A stretch of 64,000 bases of DNA. It comes from Nitrospira lenta. Lineage in GTDB: Bacteria; Nitrospirota; Nitrospiria; Nitrospirales; Nitrospiraceae. The DNA is taken from the NCBI GenBank assembly GCA_945865525.1, contig CAMBDY010000005.1, forward strand, positions 1 to 64,000, given 5' to 3'. Position 1 is the stretch's first letter. The number at the start of each line of letters is the position of its first letter. Shown here in pieces: positions 10,072 to 19,802 of the stretch. The position numbers and the translations under genes were made by a program. A model generated the notes under the pieces. It did not search any database. It had not been told where the DNA came from and saw nothing but the letters and a program-made list of their open reading frames with translations.

Positions 10072-11553
10072 TCAGGCCTTGAGCCTCTCCAGCAATGCAT
10101 CGACGGTCTCGGCCTGGTCCAGCAAGTCGCTTGTCAGCGAAGCCGTCCCTCGCAGCGGGTCCATCAAGGGTACCCGTTTGATCTGATTATTGCCGACATC
10201 GAAGAGCACTGAGGTCCAGCTAACCCCGTAGAGCGACTTGGCAAACTGGCTGATGCAGCGTCCGCGGAAGTAGGCGCGCGTCCCGGAAGGGGGAGTGAAC
10301 TCCGCCCGCGCAACCTCGACCTCATGCACGACACGCTCCATCAGGTGGCTACGTTCAAGCGTAAAGTAGAGGCCCTTGTCTGGACGGACATCGTGGTACT
10401 GAAGATCCATCAGCCGGACGCGCGGATCATTCCATCCACACCCCTTCCGCTCCATATAGGATTCCATCATCTGGCGCTTAGCCACCCAATCCAGCTCGCG
10501 CACCAAAAGCCTGGGATCCTGCTCGAGCTTATCCAGCACCTCTTCCCAGCGGACAAGAATATCTTTCGTGACCTGCGAGATCTCATGACAGGCATAGTAT
10601 CCCATGGCGGCCTTCAAATAGGCTCGCTGAATAGCCACCGCCGTCATCGAGCGGCCCCCTGACAACTTAAGTGACGCTTTCATGCTCAGATCACGCGAGA
10701 CATCCTTGATGCCACGAACTGGGTCCTCCAACTCGATCTGTGGGATCTCGACGCCTGCATCCAGCAATTCCAGCAGGATGGCCAACGTACCCACCTTGAG
10801 GTAAGTTGGCAGCTCCGCCATATTGGCATCCCCGGCAATCACGTGGAGCCGCCGATACTGAGCATGTTCCGCATGGGGCTCATCCCGTGAATTCACGATG
10901 GGGCGGTGGACCATCGTATTAAGATCCACCAGACACTCGAAAAAATCCGCGCGCTGCGAAATTTGAAAATCTACTGGATTAGCCTGATTCTCCGCCCCAA
11001 CCTTCCCTGCCCCGGCGAAAATAGGCCTCGTGACCAAAAATGGCGCCACCGCTTTGACGATCCGGTCAAAGGGCACTGTGCGGGACATGAGATAGCTTTC
11101 GTGGTAGCCGTAACTGTTTCCCTTGCCGTCAGAATTGTTTTTGTACAAGACGAATGAATCACGCCCAGTCGCGTGTGCCATCTGCTCAAGACATTGGGCC
11201 AGGATATGGACGCCGGTCCGTTCGAAGGCGACGATCTCTCGAGGGCTGGTGCATTCTGGCGTGGAATATTCGGGATGGGCTCCATCGACGTAGAGGCGGC
11301 CTCCATTGGCCAGCACTTTATTTAACTGGCGATTGTAATCGGGACTGGGTCGCTCCCGTTCCCCCGGAACTTCGAATCCCCTCGCATCGAGCAGGGGGTT
11401 CTCATTTTCATAGTCCCAGACTGCCAGAGGCGCAGGCAGCCCAGAGTAGTGGGCGATGACGGCGATGGAATTGGCAACTGGGTCTGCGGCGGAAGAGTCG
11501 CGTGAGGCGATACCAAACTCTGTCTCTGTGCCCAATACGCGGGAAGTCGTCAA
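10072..11553 (-). CDS. dop: Depupylase/deamidase Dop
   Basis: RVLGTETEFGIASRD and an insertion (NSIAVIAHYSGLP...LLDARGFEVP) after the first strand, characteristic of Dop; HPEYSTPECTSPREIVAFERTG. Confidence 0.95.
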   Translation of the reverse strand: MTTSRVLGTETEFGIASRDSSAADPVANSIAVIAHYSGLPAPLAVWDYENENPLLDARGFEVPGERERPSPDYNRQLNKVLANGGRLYVDGAHPEYSTPECTSPREIVAFERTGVHILAQCLEQMAHATGRDSFVLYKNNSDGKGNSYGYHESYLMSRTVPFDRIVKAVAPFLVTRPIFAGAGKVGAENQANPVDFQISQRADFFECLVDLNTMVHRPIVNSRDEPHAEHAQYRRLHVIAGDANMAELPTYLKVGTLAILLELLDAGVEIPQIELEDPVRGIKDVSRDLSMKASLKLSGGRSMTAVAIQRAYLKAAMGYYACHEISQVTKDILVRWEEVLDKLEQDPRLLVRELDWVAKRQMMESYMERKGCGWNDPRVRLMDLQYHDVRPDKGLYFTLERSHLMERVVHEVEVARAEFTPPSGTRAYFRGRCISQFAKSLYGVSWTSVLFDVGNNQIKRVPLMDPLRGTASLTSDLLDQAETVDALLERLKA

Positions 11554-11582
11554 CGAGGTAGGTTCCTACATAAATCTAACAT

Positions 11583-13364
11583 TTAGAGATAATGCCCTGT
11601 TGTCACGGTTTCGATCTGATGCGACTCGCCTAGCCCGCCGCTGATCGTCCTAAGATGCACGATCTTTTCACCCTTCTTCCCGGAGACCTTCGCCCAGTCG
11701 TCCGGATTGGTCGTATTGGGTAGGTCTTCATGTTCCTTGAACTCTTCCCGAATAGCGCGGATCAAGTCCTCGGACCGGAGGCCGCGCCCTTCCTTCGCAA
11801 TCACCCGCTTCACGGCAAACTTCTTCGCGCGAGACACGATCCCTTCGATCAGCGCTCCGCTCGCAAAATCCTTGAAATAGAGCACTTCTTTTTCACCATT
11901 CGCATAGGTGACTTCGATAAACTTATTCTCTTCTGAAGAAGCATACATCGCCTCGACCGTCAGATCGATCATCTGCACGACTAAGGCCTTGGCATCTCCG
12001 CCATGGCACTTCAAGTCGTCTACAGCAAAAGGGATATCGATACTCAGATACTTCGAGAAAATATCCTTGGCTGCCACCGCATCTGGACGCCCCACCCTCA
12101 CCTTCACATCCAACCGACCAGCACGAAGGACTGCCGGATCGATGAGATCCTGACGGTTGCTGGCACCGATTACGATCACGTTACGAAGCCGCTCCATGCC
12201 GTCAATTTCCGAGAGAAACTGCGGCACGATTGTTGACTCAATATCGGAGGAGATCCCTGTACCTCTTGTCCGGAAAAGGGCATCCATTTCATCGAAGAAG
12301 ACGATAACGGGATTGCCGTCCGCCGCCCGCTCCTTCGCTTTCTTGAACACTTCACGGACTTGGCGCTCAGACTCTCCGACATACTTATTGAGCAACTCCG
12401 GCCCCTTCACGTGCAAAAAATAGCTCCGCACTTCCTTGCCAGTAAGATGTCCAAGCTTCTTCGCGATCGAATTCGCCACGGCCTTGGCAATCAAAGTTTT
12501 CCCGCAGCCAGGCGGGCCATAGAGCAGGACCCCCTTGGGAGCGCTCAGCTTGTACTCTGAAAAAATGGTCGGGTGCAGAAACGGCAACTCCACTGCATCC
12601 CGGACCTGCTCCAACTCGCGCTGCAGGCCTCCGATATGCGCATAGTCAACATCGGGGACTTCCTCCAGCACCAACTCTTCCGCCTCGGATTTAGGAAGCT
12701 TTTCAATGACATAGCCGGAGCGAGGATCATAAAGGAGATGGTCTCCGACGCTCAATCGTTCTCCCAGCAACGGATCGCCCAGCTCGACCACCTTTTCCTC
12801 ATCAAAGTGCAACGTGATCAGCGCACGATTGCCTTCTAGCACATCCTTGAGCCGCACGACTTCGCCTTGGATATTGAAACCCTTCACCTCAATGACATTC
12901 AATGCTTCGTTTAGGACCACTTCCTGCCCCTTGCGCAGCAATGTACTGTTGATCGAGGGATGCAGGCTGACCTTCATCTTCCTGCCTGACACATAGACAT
13001 TGCCGGTTTCGTCGGCATTGAGGCTGCAAAAGATGGCGTAGGTCGAGGGAGGCGCAGTGAGTTTTTCAACTTCTCCGCGCAGCGTTTCAATCTGCGCTTT
13101 CGCTTCCTGAAGCGCGGTGACGAGCTTGTCGTTCTGTTTGGTGGCTTGGTCGAACTGGTAGCGAGATTGATAGAGCCGACGGATCTCTTCTTCCATCGAC
13201 TGGACCTGCACGCGAAGTTTTTCCACCTCGCGAACCTGTTCGTCGTTGTATGGGGCCACGTCCGCTTCTCCCTCAGTCAACCGCTTGGTAATCTGCGTGA
13301 CGGGATCTCGGAGAGACCGGAATCGAGAGGAACTTCTCTTCTTCTCAGCCATGACGCCACTCAA
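11583..13364 (-). CDS. arc: Proteasome-associated AAA+ ATPase (ARC/Mpa)
   Basis: N-terminal coiled coil, OB domains, GPPGCGKTLIAKAVANS, VIVFFDEMDALFRTRG; C-terminus GHYL (penultimate Tyr, as in QYL of Mpa). Confidence 0.96.
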   Translation of the reverse strand: MSGVMAEKKRSSSRFRSLRDPVTQITKRLTEGEADVAPYNDEQVREVEKLRVQVQSMEEEIRRLYQSRYQFDQATKQNDKLVTALQEAKAQIETLRGEVEKLTAPPSTYAIFCSLNADETGNVYVSGRKMKVSLHPSINSTLLRKGQEVVLNEALNVIEVKGFNIQGEVVRLKDVLEGNRALITLHFDEEKVVELGDPLLGERLSVGDHLLYDPRSGYVIEKLPKSEAEELVLEEVPDVDYAHIGGLQRELEQVRDAVELPFLHPTIFSEYKLSAPKGVLLYGPPGCGKTLIAKAVANSIAKKLGHLTGKEVRSYFLHVKGPELLNKYVGESERQVREVFKKAKERAADGNPVIVFFDEMDALFRTRGTGISSDIESTIVPQFLSEIDGMERLRNVIVIGASNRQDLIDPAVLRAGRLDVKVRVGRPDAVAAKDIFSKYLSIDIPFAVDDLKCHGGDAKALVVQMIDLTVEAMYASSEENKFIEVTYANGEKEVLYFKDFASGALIEGIVSRAKKFAVKRVIAKEGRGLRSEDLIRAIREEFKEHEDLPNTTNPDDWAKVSGKKGEKIVHLRTISGGLGESHQIETVTTGHYL

Positions 13365-13464
13365 TGAAGCTCAGAATCTTTGCTCGAACGAGAAGTTCCT
13401 AGAAATGGATTCTAGCACCCGTTCTAGAGGTGGTCAACCGGACGACAGTAGGCTGCAACATGCG

Positions 13465-14100
13465 TCATTTTTCGCTCATCACCGCATCGACCAACTCACG
13501 TACCGCCGACTCCACATCGTCTGCGCTAAGAATCGCCGTGATCACCGCCGCACCGAACGCCCCAGCCTGCCGCATCTCACGTGCGCGCGCTGCCGTGACT
13601 CCACCAATCCCCACAATCGGAATGCGGACAGCCCGACAGGCCTTTTCAAGCGTCTGAAGACCAAGGGGTGTACCAAACGCCTGCTTGGAGGGGGTCTCAT
13701 AAATCGGACCAAGAATCACATAATCTGCTCCCTGCGACTCAGCCCGCACCGCTTCCTCCACGCTATGTACAGAAATACCCAAAAGACGATTTGTTCCCAG
13801 CAACCGCCGTGCCACAGAAACAGCGAGACTATTACTACGCAAATGGGTGCCGACACCGTCCAGAGCCAAAGCGATATCAACCCGATCGTTGATAAGGAAT
13901 TGCGATCCGTCGGAATTCGTCAGGGCCTGCACTTCCCGTGCAAGCGTGACAAGGTCCCTAGCCGAGAGATCGCGTTCACGAAGCTGAATGGCAGGGGCTG
14001 CGACTGAGAGGACGCGCTGGAGCAAAACAACGAGAGACCGCCTCTTCGTCTGATGGCGATCCGTGACAAGCAGAAGGCGGCTCGAAAGTGTCAACATCAA
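13465..14100 (-). CDS. thiE: thiamine-phosphate synthase
   Basis: AIQLRERDLSARDL, FLINDRVDIALALDGVGTHL, GADYVILGPIYETPSK, VGIGGVT. Confidence 0.95.
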   Translation of the reverse strand: MMLTLSSRLLLVTDRHQTKRRSLVVLLQRVLSVAAPAIQLRERDLSARDLVTLAREVQALTNSDGSQFLINDRVDIALALDGVGTHLRSNSLAVSVARRLLGTNRLLGISVHSVEEAVRAESQGADYVILGPIYETPSKQAFGTPLGLQTLEKACRAVRIPIVGIGGVTAARAREMRQAGAFGAAVITAILSADDVESAVRELVDAVMSEK

Positions 14101-14240
14101 CAGGACAATGAGACAAAAGTGCTAAGCCTTGAGTGCTGAGTGGGACGCTCAAAACGGCTAGCCCACGCGGTTGTCGGGAAAACTGACACTCCACAAGCGT
14201 CCGGTAATGGGACGTTTGGTAATTAACCTTCTAATTTATC

Positions 14241-14628
14241 CTAATTTTTAGGGGATGTTTTATCCATTGCTATTGATATCTGGTCTGGATATTTCCACAT
14301 CGCACCAGTCAACATATCTACAATCCCAAAATCAATCACTGAGCCAATTACACCTGCCAATTGAGTAGTGGAAACAATTCGGGTTGTTTTAAAGTCGTAT
14401 CCATCGGCGGTGCAATTAGCAACTAAATCACCAGCGCCTTTCGAGACTTGCAATAAATTACTTCTGCCAGTGACAGTCCCAAGGGTAGCACCATCTTTAT
14501 TGACTACAAGGCATTTAGTCTCTATTGGGTCAATAGTAAATGAAATAACCCGAGTAGTTCCTTGCGTAATAGATGCACATCCGCTTATTAAAAATGCTAT
14601 TGAGGAAACTAATATTAGATTTTTTCAT
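14241..14628 (-). pseudogene. Putative small lipoprotein gene interrupted by a -1/+2 frame discrepancy in an A6 run (frameshifted gene, phase-variable gene or sequencing error)
   Basis: RBS AGGAG then ATG at 14628; removing one A from ATGAAAAAATC gives MKNLILVSSIAFLISGCASITQGTTRVISFTIDPIETKCLVVNKDG..., with lipobox LISGC, continuous with ORF 14241-14453. Confidence 0.7.
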
Positions 14629-14742
14629 TAGTTCACTCCTGGAATTTTATTATTTATTTCCATTGGAGCACTTTTAAAGATTACAAAATAGGTCCGCCAC
14701 TAAAGAGAGTCTTTCCATCCCGCTCTTTTTTGGAGCATCCTC

Positions 14743-15516
14743 CTAGAGCATCCCTTCGATCGGGCTACTCGCCGTGGCATAGAGTTTTCTCGGGATACGC
14801 CCAGCTGTATAGGCCAGCCGCCCGGCGTAGACCCCGTATTTCATCGCCTCGGCCATAGCAATGGGATCTTTGGCCCCGGCGATAGCAGTGTTCATGAGAA
14901 CCGCGTTCGCTCCTAATTCCATCGCAAAGGCTGCATCGGAAGCGGTCCCGACGCCTGCATCCACGATGATCGGCACCTTGATCATTTCCATAATGATCTT
15001 GAGGTTATAGGGATTGCGAATGCCGAGGCCTGACCCGATTGGCGCCGCTAAGGGCATGACGGCAGGACAACCAACGTCCACCAGTTTCTGCGCCACGATG
15101 GGATCATCATTCGTATAGGGGAAAACAATAAACCCTTCTTTGACTAAAATTCTTGCCGCTTCGATCAAGCCCGCTGTATCGGGGAACAGAGTCCGCTCGT
15201 CGCCAAGCACTTCTAGCTTGATCAAATCAGACACGCCTGCAGCTCTGGCCAAGCGGGCATAACGCAGCGCATCTTCGACGTTGTAACAGCCGGCCGTGTT
15301 GGGCAGGATGGTGTACTTCTTCGGGTCAAGATAATCGAGCAAGTTCTCTTTGGAGCGATCGGTGATATTCACGCGTCGCACCGCCACCGTCACCACATCG
15401 GCGCCGGAGGCCTCAATCGCCTTCTTGGTTTCAGCAAAGTCCTTATACTTTCCGGTCCCCACCCAAAGCCGAGACTGAAACTCACGACCGGCAATGATTA
15501 ACGGATCATTCTGCAT
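14743..15516 (-). CDS. thiG: thiazole synthase
   Basis: [68 protein letters not shown]. Confidence 0.96.
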   Translation of the reverse strand: MQNDPLIIAGREFQSRLWVGTGKYKDFAETKKAIEASGADVVTVAVRRVNITDRSKENLLDYLDPKKYTILPNTAGCYNVEDALRYARLARAAGVSDLIKLEVLGDERTLFPDTAGLIEAARILVKEGFIVFPYTNDDPIVAQKLVDVGCPAVMPLAAPIGSGLGIRNPYNLKIIMEMIKVPIIVDAGVGTASDAAFAMELGANAVLMNTAIAGAKDPIAMAEAMKYGVYAGRLAYTAGRIPRKLYATASSPIEGML

Positions 15517-15772
15517 TCACAAAGCCCCTCTCCGTGACTTGAGTCTCCGTAGGCGCGCCGCCACCGATGAAACTTAAAATCTCCAATCGATCACCCTCGT
15601 GAAGACTTCGACCATTAAAATCTTTGCGATCCAAGATTTCCAAATTCAATTCCACCGCCACGCGCTCAGCCTTGATAGCAAGATCCCTCAGCAAGTCCCC
15701 GACCGTAGCATCTGCCCGACAATCCCGTGTTTCGCCGTTTACTTGAATTTGAATCGTCGCTGCCATCACCAA
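15506..15772 (-). CDS. thiS: sulfur carrier protein ThiS
   Basis: [23 protein letters not shown]...RVAVELN...[10 protein letters not shown]; overlaps the start of thiG. Confidence 0.9.
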   Translation of the reverse strand: MVMAATIQIQVNGETRDCRADATVGDLLRDLAIKAERVAVELNLEILDRKDFNGRSLHEGDRLEILSFIGGGAPTETQVTERGFVNAE

Positions 15773-15873
15773 TCATCCTAGGGGACCAGAAATCTGGTTG
15801 TCAACAAATCCGATTTTACTCCGCCCCTTGCCTCCGCCACCATGACCACGTCACAATCATCTCACCACCGCCT

Positions 15874-16374
15874 ATGATGTCTACCCCGCACCAGAACCAG
15901 CAGATCGCCGCCATCTTTCGGTCTATGGCGGAACGGTTAGCATCGCAACGGGCGAACCCCTATCGGGTCAGAGCCTATCGGAGGGCAGCCGACACCATCG
16001 ACGCCTTGGAGGAAGACATTGCAGCAGTCGCCTCCCGGCAGGCGCTGGAAGATCTTGATGGAGTAGGTCAGGACCTAGCCGGCAAGATTGAAGAATTTCT
16101 CAACACTGGCAGGCTCCAGGCTTATGAAGCCTTAAGAACGCCGCTCCCGGAATCCGTGAAGGCCTGGACCCAGCTCCCTGGACTGTCCGAATCCCTCGTG
16201 GCCTACCTCTACACGCGCCTCAACATTACGACCTTGCCCGATCTGGAAAGGCTCGTACGATCACACCTGCTGCGCACCGCACCAGGGTTTTCAGGATCGG
16301 AAGAACGGCTACTGGAGGCAATTACCGCCTCGCAACAGCAGATTCCTCTTACGACGCCCGAGGAAGCTCCTTAA
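15874..16374 (+). CDS. Standalone helix-hairpin-helix protein resembling the N-terminal domain of PolX-type DNA polymerase
   Basis: NQQIAAIFRSMAERLASQRANPYRVRAYRRAADTIDALEEDI...DLDGVGQDLAGKIEEFLNTGRLQAYEAL; no polymerase or PHP domain follows. Confidence 0.8.
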   Translation: MMSTPHQNQQIAAIFRSMAERLASQRANPYRVRAYRRAADTIDALEEDIAAVASRQALEDLDGVGQDLAGKIEEFLNTGRLQAYEALRTPLPESVKAWTQLPGLSESLVAYLYTRLNITTLPDLERLVRSHLLRTAPGFSGSEERLLEAITASQQQIPLTTPEEAP

Positions 16375-17737
16375 AGATCTTCCAGGTCTTCAACATCTCC
16401 ACCGCTTTTTGTAGCTGGACGTCCTGCTCAATCAGGGGATCGCCCACGGTATCAACGGGAGCAAGCTGAGGCAGCGCGCCGCTCTTCGACTGGCCCGCGT
16501 CTTGGCCCTTGGCAGCCTCAGCCGGCTGCTCTTTCCCCGGCACGAGAACAGACTTGGCCGGCTTCGGCTCCCCATCCTTCGTAACAGTCACAGGCGGTTG
16601 GGCCTTCACGACAATATCCGGCGTGATGCCAGTCGATTGGATCGAGCGCCCTTTCGGAGTGTAGTACTTCGCCGTCGTCAAGCGGAGGCCGGACCCATCC
16701 CCCAACGGAAGAATCGTTTGCACCGATCCCTTGCCGAACGACGTCGTGCCGACAATCACTGCCCGCCCATAATCTTGTAGCGCACCAGCCACGATCTCGG
16801 AGGCGCTGGCCGACCCTTCATTGATCAGAATGATCATGGGCGAATCGTCCATCGAATCTTTCCCCTTGGCAATCCATTCGTCCTTTTTGCTCTCGCGTCC
16901 CTTAGTGTAAACCACAAGCTTGCCAGCTGGGAGAAACTGCTCGGAGACCTCGACCGACGCAGTCAGTAGCCCGCCTGGATTGTTACGGAGGTCCAGGATC
17001 GTGGCCTGAAGCTTCAGATCCTTAAACTGCTTAAGGACCTTGCTCAAATCCCGTCCGGTCGATTTCTGAAACTGCGTCAGCCGAACGTAGCCGATATTGT
17101 CCAGCACCTTCGACTTCACACTTTCAATCTTAATGGTGTCGCGGACTAGCGTAAATTGGAGCAGATCTGGCGTCCCTTCACGCTGAATCGTCAAATTCAC
17201 TTTCGAACCCTTAAGACCGCGCATCTTCTGAACCGCATCCATCAACGTCAAGTCTTTAGTTGTTTCGTCGTTGATTTTGGTAATGAAGTCGCCAGCCTTG
17301 ATCCCGGCCTGGTAGGCCGGCGTACCCTCAATGGGCGCGATCACCGCCAAGTGGTTTTCCTTGACACCGATCTGGATGCCGACGCCTCCGAATTCCCCAT
17401 TCGTCTCCACCTGCATTTCCTTAAACATGTCTGGCGTCATGTAGGCCGAATGAGGATCGAGAGTGGAAAGCATTCCTCGGATGGCCCCCTGGACCAAGTC
17501 CTTCACCTTCGTTTCATCGACATAGCTCTTTTGAACCTGGGTCAGCACCTCAGAAAATGTTTTCAGCTCTTCATAGGTTTCCGTGGCATGGCCGGTCCGC
17601 TCCCAGCCCTTACCAAACATCACGCCCAGGACCAATGCCACGACCACCGGACCAACTATCCAGAAACGTTTCCGAGGATACTGTTCCATAATAATAACGT
17701 CCTTCCCTCTTCCGTTCTCTATCGCCTTGCCAACCAT
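16349..17737 (-). CDS. ctpA: S41-family C-terminal processing peptidase with PDZ domain
   Basis: SALDPHSAYM-like motif, PDZ domain, DLRNNPGGLLTASVEVSE, LINEGSASASEIVAGALQDYGRAVIVGTTSFGKGSVQ. Confidence 0.93.
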   Translation of the reverse strand: MVGKAIENGRGKDVIIMEQYPRKRFWIVGPVVVALVLGVMFGKGWERTGHATETYEELKTFSEVLTQVQKSYVDETKVKDLVQGAIRGMLSTLDPHSAYMTPDMFKEMQVETNGEFGGVGIQIGVKENHLAVIAPIEGTPAYQAGIKAGDFITKINDETTKDLTLMDAVQKMRGLKGSKVNLTIQREGTPDLLQFTLVRDTIKIESVKSKVLDNIGYVRLTQFQKSTGRDLSKVLKQFKDLKLQATILDLRNNPGGLLTASVEVSEQFLPAGKLVVYTKGRESKKDEWIAKGKDSMDDSPMIILINEGSASASEIVAGALQDYGRAVIVGTTSFGKGSVQTILPLGDGSGLRLTTAKYYTPKGRSIQSTGITPDIVVKAQPPVTVTKDGEPKPAKSVLVPGKEQPAEAAKGQDAGQSKSGALPQLAPVDTVGDPLIEQDVQLQKAVEMLKTWKIFKELPRAS

Positions 17738-18906
17738 TGGAGAGGATCCAGCGGCTCGGCCCCCTCTCGCAACTCAAAGTATAGAGTATTTTCACCCGTC
17801 ATGCCCGTATCGCCCGTTTCGCCGATGGACTGCCCGGCGCCCACCAGCGCCCCCACCGCTACAAGGATCTTCGAGGCATGGGCATAGAGCGAAAAGAACC
17901 CATTTACATGATCAATGATTATAACGAGTCCGTAGCCTTTCAGCCAGTCTGCATAAACGACAGACCCAGGCATCACCGCATGGATGGCGCTCCCCTCGAC
18001 CGCCTTGATCTCAATGCCCCTGCGTTGCACAAAGGTATTGAACGTCGGATGTTTCTGGCGCCCAAAAAAGGAAATGACTTTCCCGTCTGCCGGCCAGGGT
18101 AAGCCCCCTTTTACACCCCGCGTGGCAAGCTCCCCGGCGGGAGGACGGACCGCGGTCGCGCGACGGCGAGTCTCCAGCTCACGCAGCAGACTGTCGATAC
18201 GAGAGGCAGACCGTTCCAATTCCTGGAGGGCATGTTCGTAGGATTCTTTTTGCTGAGTGATCTTGGTTAAGTAGATGTGCTTTTCTTTCTTGACGGACTT
18301 GATCTCTCCCAAATGCTTTTCGGTGCTTTCCTTGTACGAGAACATCCCAATCCGCGCTTCTTCTCTCTGCCGCTCCACCTGCTCCATCCTGGCCATATCG
18401 CCCTTGAACGTGCCCATGAGGAGATAGTCACGCTCGGAGACAGCTGAGAGATATTGAAGTCTACGTTGAAAATCTCCATAGGAATCAGAAGCGAGCAAGG
18501 TCTTCCAATAGCCAAAGCGCCCTTCTATATATTGAACCCGCAACCGCGCCAGAATCGCATCCTGCCGCTCCCGCACACTGATCCCCAAACCGGCGAGCTG
18601 CGCATTAATAGATTCGATTTCCTGATCCTTCTTCCGTAACTTCCGACTGATCTCCTGATGCGCCTGTTTGTACTGAAGGAACCGTTCATCGAGGGCCTGG
18701 ATCCCCTGCAAGAGCGACTCGCGTTTCTTCTCCGCTTCATCGGCCTGCTTGCGCTTCTTTTCAATCTTGTTCTTGAGTTGCTCGAAGGCCTTCCGCTCTT
18801 TCTCAATCTTGTCAGTGATCGGATCGGCCCCTGCTGACATCGGCCAGAAGAGCACCAGGAGCCCACAGGCCAGCACTCCGACCCTCAACCAGACCTGACA
18901 AGTCAT
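17719..18906 (-). CDS. envC: EnvC-like murein hydrolase activator (coiled coil plus LytM domain)
   Basis: Signal peptide, long coiled coil, GLPWPADGKVISFFGRQKH...GYGLVIIIDHVNGFFSLYAH; ATG at 18906 overlaps the ftsX stop. Confidence 0.88.
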   Translation of the reverse strand: MTCQVWLRVGVLACGLLVLFWPMSAGADPITDKIEKERKAFEQLKNKIEKKRKQADEAEKKRESLLQGIQALDERFLQYKQAHQEISRKLRKKDQEIESINAQLAGLGISVRERQDAILARLRVQYIEGRFGYWKTLLASDSYGDFQRRLQYLSAVSERDYLLMGTFKGDMARMEQVERQREEARIGMFSYKESTEKHLGEIKSVKKEKHIYLTKITQQKESYEHALQELERSASRIDSLLRELETRRRATAVRPPAGELATRGVKGGLPWPADGKVISFFGRQKHPTFNTFVQRRGIEIKAVEGSAIHAVMPGSVVYADWLKGYGLVIIIDHVNGFFSLYAHASKILVAVGALVGAGQSIGETGDTGMTGENTLYFELREGAEPLDPLQWLARR

Positions 18907-19802
18907 GCCTTGGCCTCGCCAAAACGCCTGATCGACACAAAGCTCCCGGCGACCCCAAGCCCCATGCCCACCGCAATCAAGGCTAGGCAAACTGACGGGG
19001 AAAAGAAGGTAATGAGGTTCTCAAATCCGGCAAATCGCCCCGTCGTGGGCATTTCCTGCCGAAACAATTCATACATCAACTTGAGCATGCCTAGGGAGAG
19101 CGTACTGCCCAACGCGCCGAGTACCGCGCCCTCTAGCAAATAGGGGATGCGAATGAAGCTCGCCGTGGCCCCAATGAGACGCAGAATGGCAATCTCATCC
19201 CGCCGGGCAAACAAGGTAAGGCGAATGGTATTGGCAATAATGGTCACCGCCGCGGCTGAGAGGATAACACCAATGCCGACGGCAACCAACTCAATCGACC
19301 GAATCACTGTAGCCAGCGCGTCGATCCAATCCTGGCTATAGTCAACCTTGGCGACACCGGTGATCCGGCTCACCCGTTCCGCCCACCGTTTAACCAAATC
19401 CGAGGAACGGAAGGATGGGCGAAGTGCAACCACGAAAGAGGCTGGTAAAGGATTCTGGCCCAGCCCCTCAAGCAAATGAGACTCCGAAGGAAACTGCGCC
19501 TTAAACTCTCCCAGTGCCTGCTCTTTGGAGATAAACAGTAGTGAGGCCACGGCATGGTCGCCCCGCAACTGCTGCTCCATCTTCGCAATCGAATCGACGG
19601 CGAGCCGATCATCCAAGTACACCATGATCTTAATATCATCCTGGAGCCATCCTGCTGCTGCCCGCAAATTGACATAAAGGAGCAAGAAAATTCCGACACA
19701 GGCCAGCGTAAAGGCGGTGGTCAAGATCGCCACCACCGTCGTCATCCGGTTGGTCCACATATTCACCCAGGACTCTCTCAGGAGATAGAACAGCATCTTC
19801 AT
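18903..19802 (-). CDS. ftsX: cell division permease FtsX
   Basis: Membrane protein; MTTVVAILTTAFTLACVGIFLLLYVN, AAAVTIIANTIRLTLFARRDEIAILRLIGAT; adjacent to ftsE. Confidence 0.95.
   Translation of the reverse strand: MKMLFYLLRESWVNMWTNRMTTVVAILTTAFTLACVGIFLLLYVNLRAAAGWLQDDIKIMVYLDDRLAVDSIAKMEQQLRGDHAVASLLFISKEQALGEFKAQFPSESHLLEGLGQNPLPASFVVALRPSFRSSDLVKRWAERVSRITGVAKVDYSQDWIDALATVIRSIELVAVGIGVILSAAAVTIIANTIRLTLFARRDEIAILRLIGATASFIRIPYLLEGAVLGALGSTLSLGMLKLMYELFRQEMPTTGRFAGFENLITFFSPSVCLALIAVGMGLGVAGSFVSIRRFGEAKA

Noticed and set aside
15773-15873. Possible TPP riboswitch upstream of thiS/thiG
   Set aside because: No recognisable THI-box core in the short upstream region.
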